Position numbers and translations under genes: made by a program
In this document: positions 9,145 through 17,319 of the stretch, in pieces
Numbering within the stretch: position 1 is the first letter of the stretch
Layout of the letters: the number at the start of each line of letters is the position of its first letter
From: Streptomyces sp. NBRC 110028
Lineage (GTDB): Bacteria; Actinomycetota; Actinomycetes; Streptomycetales; Streptomycetaceae
DNA length: 64,000 nt
Reading direction: 5' to 3'
Assembly: GCF_001417735.1 (NCBI RefSeq)
Contig: NZ_BBUZ01000046.1
Coordinates: 1 to 64,000 of the forward strand
Notes under the pieces: generated by a model
Seen by the model: only the letters and a program-made list of their open reading frames with translations
Database searches by the model: none
What the model was told of the DNA's origin: nothing

Positions 9145-11715
9145 CTATTCCCGCAGGCCGATGGCGTTCACCGGCGCCGTACGCAGCGCCCAGCGGGTGG
9201 GCAGCAGGATCGCCAGCGCGCCGATCGCGGCCGTCGCCGCGACGATCCCCAGGTACAGCAGCGGGGGGATGTACGGCACGGGCGATCCGGTCAGCCCGAG
9301 GCTGACGGTGACCAGCGGAAGCAGGGGCACCACGCTGCCGATGACCACCGCGGTGATCACCACGATGACCGTCTCCACCCTCATCATGCGCATCACCTGC
9401 CGGGCGGGCGCGCCCACGAGCCGGAGCAGGGCGAACTCCCGTACCCGGCTGAGGGTGGCCATCACCAGCGTGTTGGCCACCGAGATGGCCAGGTAGCCGA
9501 AGACCAGGGCCAGTGGCAGGGCGCTGGTGAGCACGCTGGACGTCGCCTGGTCCTCCTGGGCGGCCGACAGGCCCGCGTCGTCGAGGACATCGGTTCCGGG
9601 GTAGCGCTTGCCGAGGTTTTCCAGCGCCGCCTTGACCTTGTCCTTGTCGGCGTCGGGCGCCGCCTTGACGAACACGGTGTCGTCCAGCCGCCGGTTGCTG
9701 TGGTCGAGAACGGTCCGCTGCGGCAGGGTGACGTCGCCGAACCCCAGTCCCCGCTTGTAGACCGCCACCACGACCGGTTTGGCCTCGACACCGTCGGGCA
9801 GATGCAGCCGGGCCCGCTCCCCCACGCCCACGCCCAGCGTGCCGGCGGCGCCGGTGCTGAGGGCCACGGTCCCGTCGCGCAGCCGGCTCACGCTGCCGTC
9901 GGTCACCTCCAGGTCCATGTTCTTCTCCAGCCCCTTGGGCGTGACCCCCTGGCCCTGGTATTCGAAGATTTCCGGCGAGTCCAGCACCGCACGCGAGGCG
10001 GCCAGATCCACCCGGATGACGCCGGTGGCGGCGGCCACCCCGGGCAGCCGGGCCGCGTCCTGAACGGCGGGCATGGGGACGCCGCCCGCCTGGCCGCCCA
10101 GGGTGAAGTCGGCCACGATGCCCTGCTCCGCCTGGTCCTGCGCGGCCTCGGCGGTGGTGGTGGGGATGACCAGCTGCACCATCGCGAAGCCGATCGCCAG
10201 CGTCAGCGGGCCGATCCCGGCGGCCAGCCGGCGGGCGTTGGCCCGGGTGTTGGCCACCGCCAGCCAGCCGTGCGGGCCGGTGCGCCTGCGGACCGGCCGG
10301 GCCAGCAGACGGGTCGACAGGCCCACCACCGGGGGGCTCAGGAGCAGCACCGCGATCACCATCACCAGGCCGCCGGAGCCCGCTCCGGCCACGGCGAAGA
10401 TGCTGCCGAAGAACAGCGGCAGCAGGGAGGCGGCGGCGCCGAGCAGGAACAGCATCACTCCCGAGAACACCCGCCACCGGCCCAGTTTCGGCTTGTCCAC
10501 GGCCGCCTCGCCCATGGCCTCCACCGGACGGATGGCCACCGCCTTCCGGGCGACACCGAGGGCCGCCACCTCGGCGGCGACGATTCCGGCGAACACGGCG
10601 ACCAGCATGGGGAGCGGCCCGTAGGAGAACGTGAAGTCGTCGGGCACCATGCCGATGGTGGTCAGCGCCGCCCGCATCAGCTGGGCGACCAGGATTCCGG
10701 GGAAGCAGCCGAGCACCGACGCCACGCCGGAGACGAGTAACGCCTCGGCGGCCATCATCTTGTAGATCTGCCGGGGAGTGGCGGCGACGGCGCGCAGCAG
10801 GGCCAGCTCGCGGCGGCGCTGGTGCACGCTGAGCGCCAGGGTGCTGGACACCACGATCATCGCGATGAGGATGACCGTGGCTCCGAGCGAACCGGCCATT
10901 TCCTGCAGGTCGCTCCGGGCGGTGGCCACATCCGGGTTCTCGATCTGGCTGCGGTCCGAGCCGGTACGGGTGGTGATCTCCTGCCCGTGCAGCTTGTCCT
11001 CGATCCGGTCCTGAAGCTCGCCGGTGTCGGTTCCCGGCGCGGCGATGACCCCAACCGCCCGCACCCGGCCGGGGTCGCCGGACAGCCGCGCCGCGTCGGA
11101 CTCGGTGAAGAACAGGGGGGCGGAGCGCAGCTCCTCGTCCGTGGACGCGAGCGTGGCCAGGCCCACGACCTTGAACGAGGCGGCGGCCTCGGTGGTCGCC
11201 AGCCTCACCCGCTGTCCAGGGGTGATCTTCGCCCGTTCGGCGAGGTGGGCGTCGAGCACGACCTCACCGTCGTGCTCCGGCGCCCGTCCGCCGCTCAGCT
11301 CGAAGGGGCCCAGGGCCGCGCTGTCCCAGCCGTGTCCGGTGGACGGCCGCCCGTTGCCGGCCTCCACCAGATCGCCGGAGCCGTCCACCACCTGGGCGGG
11401 GAAGCTGACGTCGCCGACGGCCTTGCGGACGCCCGGCACCCGGGCGATCCTCCCCACCAGATCGCGGTCCAGCGCGGCGGGTTCGGCCAGCGGCTTCTCC
11501 TTGGTCTTGCCGTCATGGACCTTGAAGGACTGTTTGCCGCTGACGACGACGGCGGCGCCCGCGTAACGCTGGGTCGGGACACCGGACCCGATGCCCGACT
11601 GCAGGAGGATGCCGAACGCGGTGACCAGGGCGGACGCACCGACCAGGGCGACGAAGGCGCCGACGAGCCCCGCCTTGCGCTCCCTGAGCGTCATGCGTAC
11701 GAGTCGGAAGATCAC
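9145..11715 (-). CDS. ABC transporter permease, FtsX/MacB type
   Basis: An 856-residue permease with an N-terminal helix, a large extracytoplasmic domain (about residues 45-260) and two FtsX modules. The second half repeats the helix-domain-three-helix layout. Segments such as LALLRAVAATPRQIYKMMAAE and FALLRLVGAPARQVMRMMRVE are the conserved cytoplasmic loops of FtsX domains. It starts three bases after the ATPase stop, so the two form one exporter operon. It lies next to a two-component system whose promoter region carries the GTGCAG palindrome. Export of the cluster product or a cell-envelope stress role is possible; the substrate is not readable. Confidence 0.9.
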   Translation of the reverse strand: MIFRLVRMTLRERKAGLVGAFVALVGASALVTAFGILLQSGIGSGVPTQRYAGAAVVVSGKQSFKVHDGKTKEKPLAEPAALDRDLVGRIARVPGVRKAVGDVSFPAQVVDGSGDLVEAGNGRPSTGHGWDSAALGPFELSGGRAPEHDGEVVLDAHLAERAKITPGQRVRLATTEAAASFKVVGLATLASTDEELRSAPLFFTESDAARLSGDPGRVRAVGVIAAPGTDTGELQDRIEDKLHGQEITTRTGSDRSQIENPDVATARSDLQEMAGSLGATVILIAMIVVSSTLALSVHQRRRELALLRAVAATPRQIYKMMAAEALLVSGVASVLGCFPGILVAQLMRAALTTIGMVPDDFTFSYGPLPMLVAVFAGIVAAEVAALGVARKAVAIRPVEAMGEAAVDKPKLGRWRVFSGVMLFLLGAAASLLPLFFGSIFAVAGAGSGGLVMVIAVLLLSPPVVGLSTRLLARPVRRRTGPHGWLAVANTRANARRLAAGIGPLTLAIGFAMVQLVIPTTTAEAAQDQAEQGIVADFTLGGQAGGVPMPAVQDAARLPGVAAATGVIRVDLAASRAVLDSPEIFEYQGQGVTPKGLEKNMDLEVTDGSVSRLRDGTVALSTGAAGTLGVGVGERARLHLPDGVEAKPVVVAVYKRGLGFGDVTLPQRTVLDHSNRRLDDTVFVKAAPDADKDKVKAALENLGKRYPGTDVLDDAGLSAAQEDQATSSVLTSALPLALVFGYLAISVANTLVMATLSRVREFALLRLVGAPARQVMRMMRVETVIVVITAVVIGSVVPLLPLVTVSLGLTGSPVPYIPPLLYLGIVAATAAIGALAILLPTRWALRTAPVNAIGLRE

Positions 11716-11718
11716 CGG

Positions 11719-12531
11719 TCACCACTCCCCGAGGCGTGTCATGCGCTCCGCCACGCGCTCGGGGGTCGGGGACTCCATCACCTCGGCGAAGCGGCCGTCG
11801 GCGAGGAAGACCACCCGGTGCGCGTGGGAGGCCGCGACGGGGTCGTGGGTGACCATCACCACCGTGTGGCCGGTGGTGTCCACCACGTGCCGCAGGAGCT
11901 GGAGGACCTGCCGACCGGTGCGGGTGTCCAGGGCTCCGGTCGGTTCGTCGGCGAAGATGACCTCCGGACGGGTGATCAGGGCCCTGGCGATGGCCACCCG
12001 CTGCTGCTGGCCGCCGGACAGCTGGGAGGGCCGGTGGCCCATGCGGTCGGCCAGCCCGACCTGGTGCACGACCTGCTCGAACCAGGCGGGCTCCGGCGAC
12101 TGCCCGGCGAGCATCATGGGCAGGGTGATGTTCTCCGCCACCGTCAGCGAGGCCAGCAGGTTGTACGCCTGGAAGATGAACCCGACCCGTTCCCGGCGGA
12201 GCATCGTCAGCTCGGCCTCGGTCAGCCTCGCCAGGTCCGTGCCGCCCAGCTGCACCGAACCGGAGGTGGGCCGGTCGAGCCCCGCCGCGCAGTGCAGGAA
12301 GGTGCTCTTGCCAGCCCCGGAGGGGCCCATGACGGCGGTGAAGCTGCCCCGGTCGAAATCGATGGTCAGATCGCGCAGGGCCGAGACCTGCCCGGCGCCC
12401 CGGCCGTAGGTCTTGCTCACGCCCTGCAGCTGGACAGCCCAGCGGCTTGCGGGTCCCGGCATGCCGGTCCCCATGGTCACGTCCCGAGTCCCGCCGCCGG
12501 CCGCCCGGCCGGCACCCCCACGTTGAGCCAC
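11719..12531 (-). CDS. ABC transporter ATP-binding protein, MacB/LolD type
   Basis: An intact ABC ATPase of about 270 residues. Walker A is GPSGAGKST, the signature LSGGQQQRVAIARAL, Walker B VIFADEPTGALD, and the H-loop MVTHD. The family is that of MacB/LolD partners. The GTG at 12531 was chosen because AAGGGGGAC precedes it at good spacing. A GTG at 12573 and an ATG at 12474 are alternatives. It is paired with the permease immediately downstream. It serves as the intact reference for the two degenerate ATPases at 17320-18069 and 48788-49519. Confidence 0.92.
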   Translation of the reverse strand: MAQRGGAGRAAGGGTRDVTMGTGMPGPASRWAVQLQGVSKTYGRGAGQVSALRDLTIDFDRGSFTAVMGPSGAGKSTFLHCAAGLDRPTSGSVQLGGTDLARLTEAELTMLRRERVGFIFQAYNLLASLTVAENITLPMMLAGQSPEPAWFEQVVHQVGLADRMGHRPSQLSGGQQQRVAIARALITRPEVIFADEPTGALDTRTGRQVLQLLRHVVDTTGHTVVMVTHDPVAASHAHRVVFLADGRFAEVMESPTPERVAERMTRLGEW

Positions 12532-12627
12532 CGCCGCGTCCCCCTTGGAGAAGAGTTCCTGTGCTGTCCGCACTCACGCTAGAGGCGCGGCGCGCCGCGC
12601 GACACGGCGTGCACTGGTAGATAAAAG

Positions 12628-12643
12628 GTGCAGCTGACTGCCC
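12628..12643. promoter_or_regulatory. GTGCAG-N4-CTGCAC-type operator, one mismatch
   Basis: The sequence is GTGCAGCTGACTGCCC: the left half-site is perfect and the right differs by one base. It lies about 95 bases upstream of the ABC exporter start and about 85 bases upstream of the kinase start, within the divergent promoter region. It matches four better copies elsewhere in the window. Confidence 0.5.
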
Positions 12644-12729
12644 CTTCTCCGGCGGTACGCGCAGACCCGGCGGTGGGCGGAATTCCGGTGATAAAGTGCG
12701 CTCGACCTATGCGAGGGGCGGGGCGGGAG

Positions 12730-14019
12730 ATGACTGTGGATTCCCACAGAACGATCTACATGGGATCCGTCCGCATGATGACCTGGCAGGCCTTCGTGTC
12801 CCGGTTCGTCGCGTCCGTACCGTACGTCCTGGTCAGCGGCGGCACCGCGGTGGTCTGCCTGTTCGCTCTCTACGCGCTGCTCTTCGTCCTGGCGCTGAGC
12901 CTGCTGGGCCCGGGGCTGCTGCTGTTACCGGCCTCCCTGATGCGATTACGCCGCAGCGCCGACGCCCATCGCCGGCGGGCGGGGGCGGTGCTGGGCACCG
13001 AGATCCGGTCGGACTACCGCACACCCAAGGGCGGTGTGCTGATCCGCGCCCACACCATGCTGACCGACCGGGCCACCTACGCCGATCTCCTCTGGCTGCC
13101 GCTGCACGCGCTCTTCGGCCTGTTCACCTGTGCTCTGACGCTCAGTCTGTGCGTGGGAGCGGTGAGCTGGATGACCACCCCGCTGTGGTGGGCCCTGGTC
13201 CCGAAGGCGCAGTTCCTCTTCTGGGAGATCAACTCCTGGGCGGATTCCCTGGGCGCGGTGATCGTCGGCCTGGCCTACGCCGCGCTGGCCGCGTTCATCG
13301 TTCCGTCGCTGGCGCGGTCCCACGCGCGGATGACCCGGTTCATGCTCAAGGCACGGCGCCGGAAGGTGACGCTCGCCCGGCGGATCGAGGAGCTGACCGC
13401 GTCACGCGCCGAAGCGCTCGACGCCCATGCCGCCGAGTTGCGCCGCATCGAGCGCGATCTGCACGACGGAGCACAGGCCGGGCTGGTGAGCATCTCGCTG
13501 CGGCTGGGCCTGATCAAACAGGCGGTGGCACAGCGGCCGGAACAGCTGCCGGAAATGATCGACCGCACCCACGAGCTGGCCGAGCAGGCCCTGACCCAGC
13601 TGCGTCAGGCCGTGCGCGCCATCTACCCGCCGATCCTCGTCGACCGCGGGCTGGCCGAGGCGGTGCGGTCGCTCGTTGCCGCCTGCCAGGTGCCCACCGA
13701 GCTGGACGTCGACATGGCCGCGGTGGGCGGCCGCGCTCCGGTCGCCGTCGAGTCCGCCGCGTACTTCGTGATTTCCGAAGCCCTGACGAACGTCGCCAAA
13801 CACAGCGGCGCCGACCAGGCCCAGGTCCGGCTGCACACCACGGGGAACAGCATCCTGATCACCGTGTGGGACAACGGCCGGGGCGGTGTGTCGGAGGACG
13901 CCGGAAGCGGGATCCGGGGCATCAGGCGCCGCGTCGCGGCGTTCGACGGGACCACCGAGCTGACCAGCCCCGAGAAGGGGCCGACCACCCTTCGAGTGGA
14001 GCTGCCGTGCGGATCGTGA
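12730..14019 (+). CDS. Sensor histidine kinase (NarL-partner, HisKA_3 type)
   Basis: A membrane histidine kinase of about 429 residues. Hydrophobic segments at the N-terminus and near residues 120-150 and 175-200 precede a coiled stretch. Then come the HisKA_3 phosphoacceptor motif RIERDLHDGAQAGLVSISLRLG, the N-box SEALTNVAKHS and the G-box VWDNGRGG. The start is uncertain: the ATG at 12730 directly follows GGGAG, whereas the GTG at 12736 has better spacing. The gene overlaps the response regulator by 13 bases. Being divergent from the ABC exporter suggests the pair controls that transporter. Confidence 0.9.
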   Translation: MTVDSHRTIYMGSVRMMTWQAFVSRFVASVPYVLVSGGTAVVCLFALYALLFVLALSLLGPGLLLLPASLMRLRRSADAHRRRAGAVLGTEIRSDYRTPKGGVLIRAHTMLTDRATYADLLWLPLHALFGLFTCALTLSLCVGAVSWMTTPLWWALVPKAQFLFWEINSWADSLGAVIVGLAYAALAAFIVPSLARSHARMTRFMLKARRRKVTLARRIEELTASRAEALDAHAAELRRIERDLHDGAQAGLVSISLRLGLIKQAVAQRPEQLPEMIDRTHELAEQALTQLRQAVRAIYPPILVDRGLAEAVRSLVAACQVPTELDVDMAAVGGRAPVAVESAAYFVISEALTNVAKHSGADQAQVRLHTTGNSILITVWDNGRGGVSEDAGSGIRGIRRRVAAFDGTTELTSPEKGPTTLRVELPCGS

Positions 14020-14660
14020 TCGCCGAGGACAACACCCTGCTGAGGGAGGGGCTTTCGCTGCTGCTGACCAACGCCGGGCATGAGATCTGCGCGATGGTGG
14101 CGGACGGCGACAGCCTGCTGCCCACGCTGCTGGAACACCGCCCGGACATCGCCGTCCTGGACGTCCGGCTGCCGCCGACCTTCCGGGACGAGGGGTTGCG
14201 GGCCGCGATGGCCGCCCGGGCGGAGATCCCCGGTCTGCCGGTGCTGGTGCTGTCCCAGTACGTCGAGCAGGCGTACGCGTCCAAGCTGCTCGCCCAGGGC
14301 GCCTCCGGGGTGGGGTATCTCCTGAAGGACCGGGTCGGCCGCATCGAGGAGTTCCTCCAGGCGCTGGACCGGGTCGCGGACGGCGGTGTGGCGATGGACC
14401 CCGAGGCAATCTCGCAGCTCATGGTCCGCAGGACGCGCAACGATCCGCTGGCCGCCCTCAGCGCGCGGGAGCGCGAGGTGCTGTCGCTGATGGCCGAGGG
14501 GCATGGCAACACCGCCATCGGAGAGCTGCTGTTCATCGCCGAGACCTCGGTGAACAAGCACATCGGGAACATCTTCAGCAAGCTCGGCCTGCCCACCACC
14601 GACGGCGGCCACCGGCGGGTGCGCGCCGTGCTCACCTACCTCAACGCCAGCAACGCGTGA
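14007..14660 (+). CDS. NarL/LuxR-type response regulator
   Basis: A 217-residue response regulator. The receiver domain has an acidic pocket (IAEDN), the phospho-acceptor Asp in IAVLDVRLP and the conserved Lys in YLLKDRV. The C-terminal LuxR helix-turn-helix is LSAREREVLSLMAEGHGNTA with TSVNKHIGNIFSKLGL. The start is a GTG inside the kinase end, giving a 13-base overlap and coupled translation. It is the cognate partner of the upstream kinase. Confidence 0.93.
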   Translation: MRIVIAEDNTLLREGLSLLLTNAGHEICAMVADGDSLLPTLLEHRPDIAVLDVRLPPTFRDEGLRAAMAARAEIPGLPVLVLSQYVEQAYASKLLAQGASGVGYLLKDRVGRIEEFLQALDRVADGGVAMDPEAISQLMVRRTRNDPLAALSAREREVLSLMAEGHGNTAIGELLFIAETSVNKHIGNIFSKLGLPTTDGGHRRVRAVLTYLNASNA

Positions 14661-14665
14661 TGCGA

Positions 14666-14697
14666 GGGGTGTGACCGGCGGTCGCCGGTCACACCCC
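14666..14697. terminator. Bidirectional terminator hairpin
   Basis: A perfect 14-bp stem (GGGGTGTGACCGGC / GCCGGTCACACCCC) with the loop GGTC. It lies between the convergent response regulator and leuB-like genes. Confidence 0.85.
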
Positions 14698-14735
14698 GCA
14701 ACTCCGTTATGCCTTGTGATACTTGACGCGCGGGC

Positions 14736-15764
14736 TCAGCTCACGGCGGCCCGAATGGCGGCCCCGGCCTCACCGGTGGTGAGCGTGCCGCCGAGGTCGG
14801 GGGTGCACCGGCGGGCGGCCAGGGTGGCGCGCACGGCGTCGCGCAGCGCGTCGGCCTCGGCGGTGAACCCCCGGTCGCGCAGCATCAGGGCGGCGCTCAG
14901 CACCGCGCCGGCGGGGTTGGCCAGCCCCTTGCCGACGATGTCCGGGGCGCTGCCGTGCACCGGCTCGTACAGCCCCGCCCCGGTCACCGGGTTGATGTTC
15001 GCCGACGCCGCCGTGCCCAGGCCACCCGCCAGCTCGGCGGTCAGATCGCTGAGGATGTCGCCGTAGGAGTTGTTGGTGACGATCACATCGAAGGACGGGG
15101 CGTCGGTGACCAGCCGCATCGCGGCCGCGTCCACGTACAGGTGGCTGGAATCCAGGTCGGGGTGGCGCTCCCGGGCCTCCCGCCAGCAGCGCTGCCAGAG
15201 CCGTCCGCCGGAGCGCACCGCGTTGGACTTGTCCACCATGCACACCGAACGGCGGGCGATGGAGTAGGCGTACTCGATCACCCGGGAGACCCCCAGGTAG
15301 GTGCTCACGTCCTGGTCGATGGCGACCTCGTCCGTGGTGCCCGCGCGCAGCGTGCCACCGATGCCGGAGTAGAGGCCCTCGGTGTTCTCGCGCACGACGG
15401 CGCAGTCGATGGCCCGCTTGGACTCGGTGCGCAGCGGGCTGAGCCGCTCGTCGAGCAGGACGGCCGGCCGGTAGTTGACGAACAGGTCCAGCTCGGTGCG
15501 CATCCTGAGCAGCACGCCGCGGGCATACTCCGTCGAGGTGACCCGGGGGTCCCCCACCGCGCCGAACAGCACGGTGCCCGCCGTGCGGATCCGTTCGAGT
15601 TCGTCGTCCGTCATGGCCACGCCGCTCTCCAGGAAGCGGCCGCCGTTGATGTCCTCCATGAAGGTGAACTCCAGGCCGAGACCGAGCTCCTGGAGGACCT
15701 TGACGGCTTCCTCGGTCACTTCGGGGCCGATGCCGTCCCCGGGTATCACAACGATGTTCTGCAC
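14736..15764 (-). CDS. Isopropylmalate/homoisocitrate-type beta-decarboxylating dehydrogenase
   Basis: A 342-residue member of the isocitrate/isopropylmalate dehydrogenase family: N-terminal VIPGDGIGPEVTEEAV, substrate-loop arginines (LLRMRTELDLFVNYRP), catalytic Lys in MVDKSNAVR, and metal-binding Asp in NNSYGDILSDLTAELAGG. VRENTEGLYSG resembles isocitrate/homoisocitrate-type enzymes more than classical LeuB, so the substrate is left open. The GTG at 15764 was chosen for its GAGGAC ribosome site. It is the only dehydrogenase for the leuA2-leuC-leuD set 35 kb away, and its promoter carries the same palindrome, so I infer it completes that chain-extension pathway. Confidence 0.85.
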   Translation of the reverse strand: MQNIVVIPGDGIGPEVTEEAVKVLQELGLGLEFTFMEDINGGRFLESGVAMTDDELERIRTAGTVLFGAVGDPRVTSTEYARGVLLRMRTELDLFVNYRPAVLLDERLSPLRTESKRAIDCAVVRENTEGLYSGIGGTLRAGTTDEVAIDQDVSTYLGVSRVIEYAYSIARRSVCMVDKSNAVRSGGRLWQRCWREARERHPDLDSSHLYVDAAAMRLVTDAPSFDVIVTNNSYGDILSDLTAELAGGLGTAASANINPVTGAGLYEPVHGSAPDIVGKGLANPAGAVLSAALMLRDRGFTAEADALRDAVRATLAARRCTPDLGGTLTTGEAGAAIRAAVS

Positions 15765-15926
15765 AGTCCGTCCGTCCTCAGGTTCGATCGTGATCCTCGG
15801 TACCGGCACGCTGCGCCCAGCCTCCCGCCCCGGCGGGGGTGGTCACCATGTCTTTAAGGAGGCGGCAAATATGGCAGGTTGGCCCCGGGCGGCGCGGTTT
15901 CCGCAGCAGTGCGGTCGACCCGGAAG

Positions 15927-15942
15927 ATGCAGTTCTCTGCAC
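15927..15942. promoter_or_regulatory. GTGCAG-N4-CTGCAC operator, leuB-like / peptide 1
   Basis: ATGCAGTTCTCTGCAC is a palindrome of TGCAG and CTGCA around TTCT. It shares 15 consecutive bases with the site at 50058-50073. It lies between the leftward leuB-like gene and the rightward 36-residue membrane peptide, about 165 and 110 bases from their starts. Apart from this site the 286-base region shows nothing I recognise. Confidence 0.65.
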
Positions 15943-16050
15943 CTCGGAACGGGAGATCACACTCCTCCGCGGGCCCCGGACCGTGCGTACAGTTCCAGAT
16001 GTCGGCGCAGCCGCGCCCGACACCCACCTCGTACCGCACGGGAATCGGCG

Positions 16051-16161
16051 ATGACACAGACCTCGGGTTGGAAGCCAGGCAAGGAACGGCCGTTGTGGCC
16101 GTGGATACTGCTGGTCATCATCGCGGTGGGCGCCTGCATCAACGTCGCCCTCACCGTCTGA
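16051..16161 (+). CDS. 36-residue single-helix membrane peptide, copy 1
   Basis: A short open frame with a polar N-terminus (MTQTSGWKPGKER), the motif PLWPW and one hydrophobic helix (ILLVIIAVGACINVAL) ending at the C-terminus. I do not recognise a family. The case for a real gene is that a clear paralogue is encoded at 49834-49938 with the same layout: W-x-P-x-KER-x-LWPW-x-LL, then AVG and INV. Both copies sit beside the same regulator/ATPase gene types and a GTGCAG palindrome. The predicted topology is a cytoplasmic basic tail with a single membrane anchor. Confidence 0.72.
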   Translation: MTQTSGWKPGKERPLWPWILLVIIAVGACINVALTV

Positions 16162-16177
16162 GCTGTGCCGGGGCACG

Positions 16178-16207
16178 CCGCGCGGAGGGGTCCTCCCCTC
16201 CGCGCGG
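16178..16207. terminator. Bidirectional terminator hairpin
   Basis: A perfect 13-bp stem (CCGCGCGGAGGGG / CCCCTCCGCGCGG) with the loop TCCT. It lies between the convergent membrane peptide and ArsR-like genes. Confidence 0.88.
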
Positions 16208-16242
16208 TCACGGACCCTCAGATGCCGCTCGGCGAAATCCGA

Positions 16243-17145
16243 TCAGGCGGCCACATCGTGATAGAGCAAGGCACTTCCCAGCGGTGTCAGTGAATGCTGG
16301 ACTTTGTTCAATGTGCGTATCGTGGTGATCAGCCCCGCCTTTCGCAGCACACCGGTGTGCTGACTGGCAGCCGCCGCGGAGATTCCCACCCTTTCCCCGA
16401 GTTCCGTCGTGGTGCAGCTGTCGGTCAGGGCCCTGAGGACGGCCGCTCTCGTCCGGCCCAGCAAGGCGCCCAGCGCGTTTTCGTTGCTGTACGCGTGCTC
16501 GGTGCTGTCACCGGAGTCCCACAGCGGGGCGGCCCACGTCTGCTTCACCGGTATCGGGTAGACCAGCATCGGCCGGTCCGCGTCTTCGTGGTCGGCGAAG
16601 AGGACGGGCTGTCTGGAGTGCAGGAAAAGGGCGGGCACGAGCAGCAGTCCGTCCTTTTCAAGCAGCACGTCCGCACCGGTCCCCGGCACCTCCAGCACCG
16701 GTGACTCCCAGCGGAGGGAGGGGTGGAGGGTGCTCATCAGCCTGTCCACGCCCCCGCTGAGCAGGAGTTGACCGCGGGCCGCGCGGTCGACCTCGAGCCG
16801 GCCGGCGATGCGCTTCCAGTACGGAGCGATGGCGGACCGGTAGAACGCCCCCAGGTCCTTGACGACCTGCGGCCTGCCGTCGGCGCTCACGGGATCGGTG
16901 ACGGTATCCGATGCCTGGCGCACAAGACGGTAGATGTCCGGAAAGGGGCGGATCGTCTGGGCTAACGCGACCAGTTCGCGCGCACGAGGGACGGTGAGTG
17001 CCTTCTTTCGCCATCCGTCGAACATGGCTCCGCCCCGGCCCGTACAGAGCAGGTCCAGGGCAAAAAGAGCTTCGACGAGTTTTTCTGGACTCGCCGACAT
17101 TCGTGTCCTCGCGAGACTTTCGTGCGTAAAACTGATGCGCCGCAT
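16243..17145 (-). CDS. ArsR-like winged-helix regulator with large N-terminal domain, copy 1
   Basis: A 300-residue protein. Residues 1-215 form an alpha/beta domain of the kind seen in Streptomyces ArsR-type regulators, containing LHPSLRWESPVLEVP and LFLHSRQPVLF. Residues about 225-295 are a winged helix-turn-helix (LGRTRAAVLRALTDSCTTTE...GISAAAASQHTGVLRKAGLI). It is predicted to bind DNA in response to an unknown ligand. The right-flank paralogue (47881-48522) has only the N-terminal domain. The degenerate ATPase gene is immediately upstream. No GTGCAG palindrome lies in its own 175-base upstream gap. It is a candidate reader of that palindrome, but so is the response regulator at 14007. 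Confidence 0.85.
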   Translation of the reverse strand: MRRISFTHESLARTRMSASPEKLVEALFALDLLCTGRGGAMFDGWRKKALTVPRARELVALAQTIRPFPDIYRLVRQASDTVTDPVSADGRPQVVKDLGAFYRSAIAPYWKRIAGRLEVDRAARGQLLLSGGVDRLMSTLHPSLRWESPVLEVPGTGADVLLEKDGLLLVPALFLHSRQPVLFADHEDADRPMLVYPIPVKQTWAAPLWDSGDSTEHAYSNENALGALLGRTRAAVLRALTDSCTTTELGERVGISAAAASQHTGVLRKAGLITTIRTLNKVQHSLTPLGSALLYHDVAA

Positions 17146-17319
17146 ACCCCCACCTCGACGACGACCTGCTGCCGCACAAGCGATTACTCGCCCGCGACGC
17201 TACCACGGCCTTCGGCCCACCGGCGATCTCTGCTCCAGGACCGACTCCGCCGCGCAACCGGCAGGTCATTTACGGGCATCCAGACAGGGAGTGATTGCCC
17301 GTCATACCCGGGAAGCCGC

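Noticed and set aside
8435..9305. Esterase reading frame continuing to 9305
   Set aside because: The extension is low-complexity Arg/Pro-rich sequence covering the SnoaL-like gene in another frame; a frameshift near 8414 is more likely.
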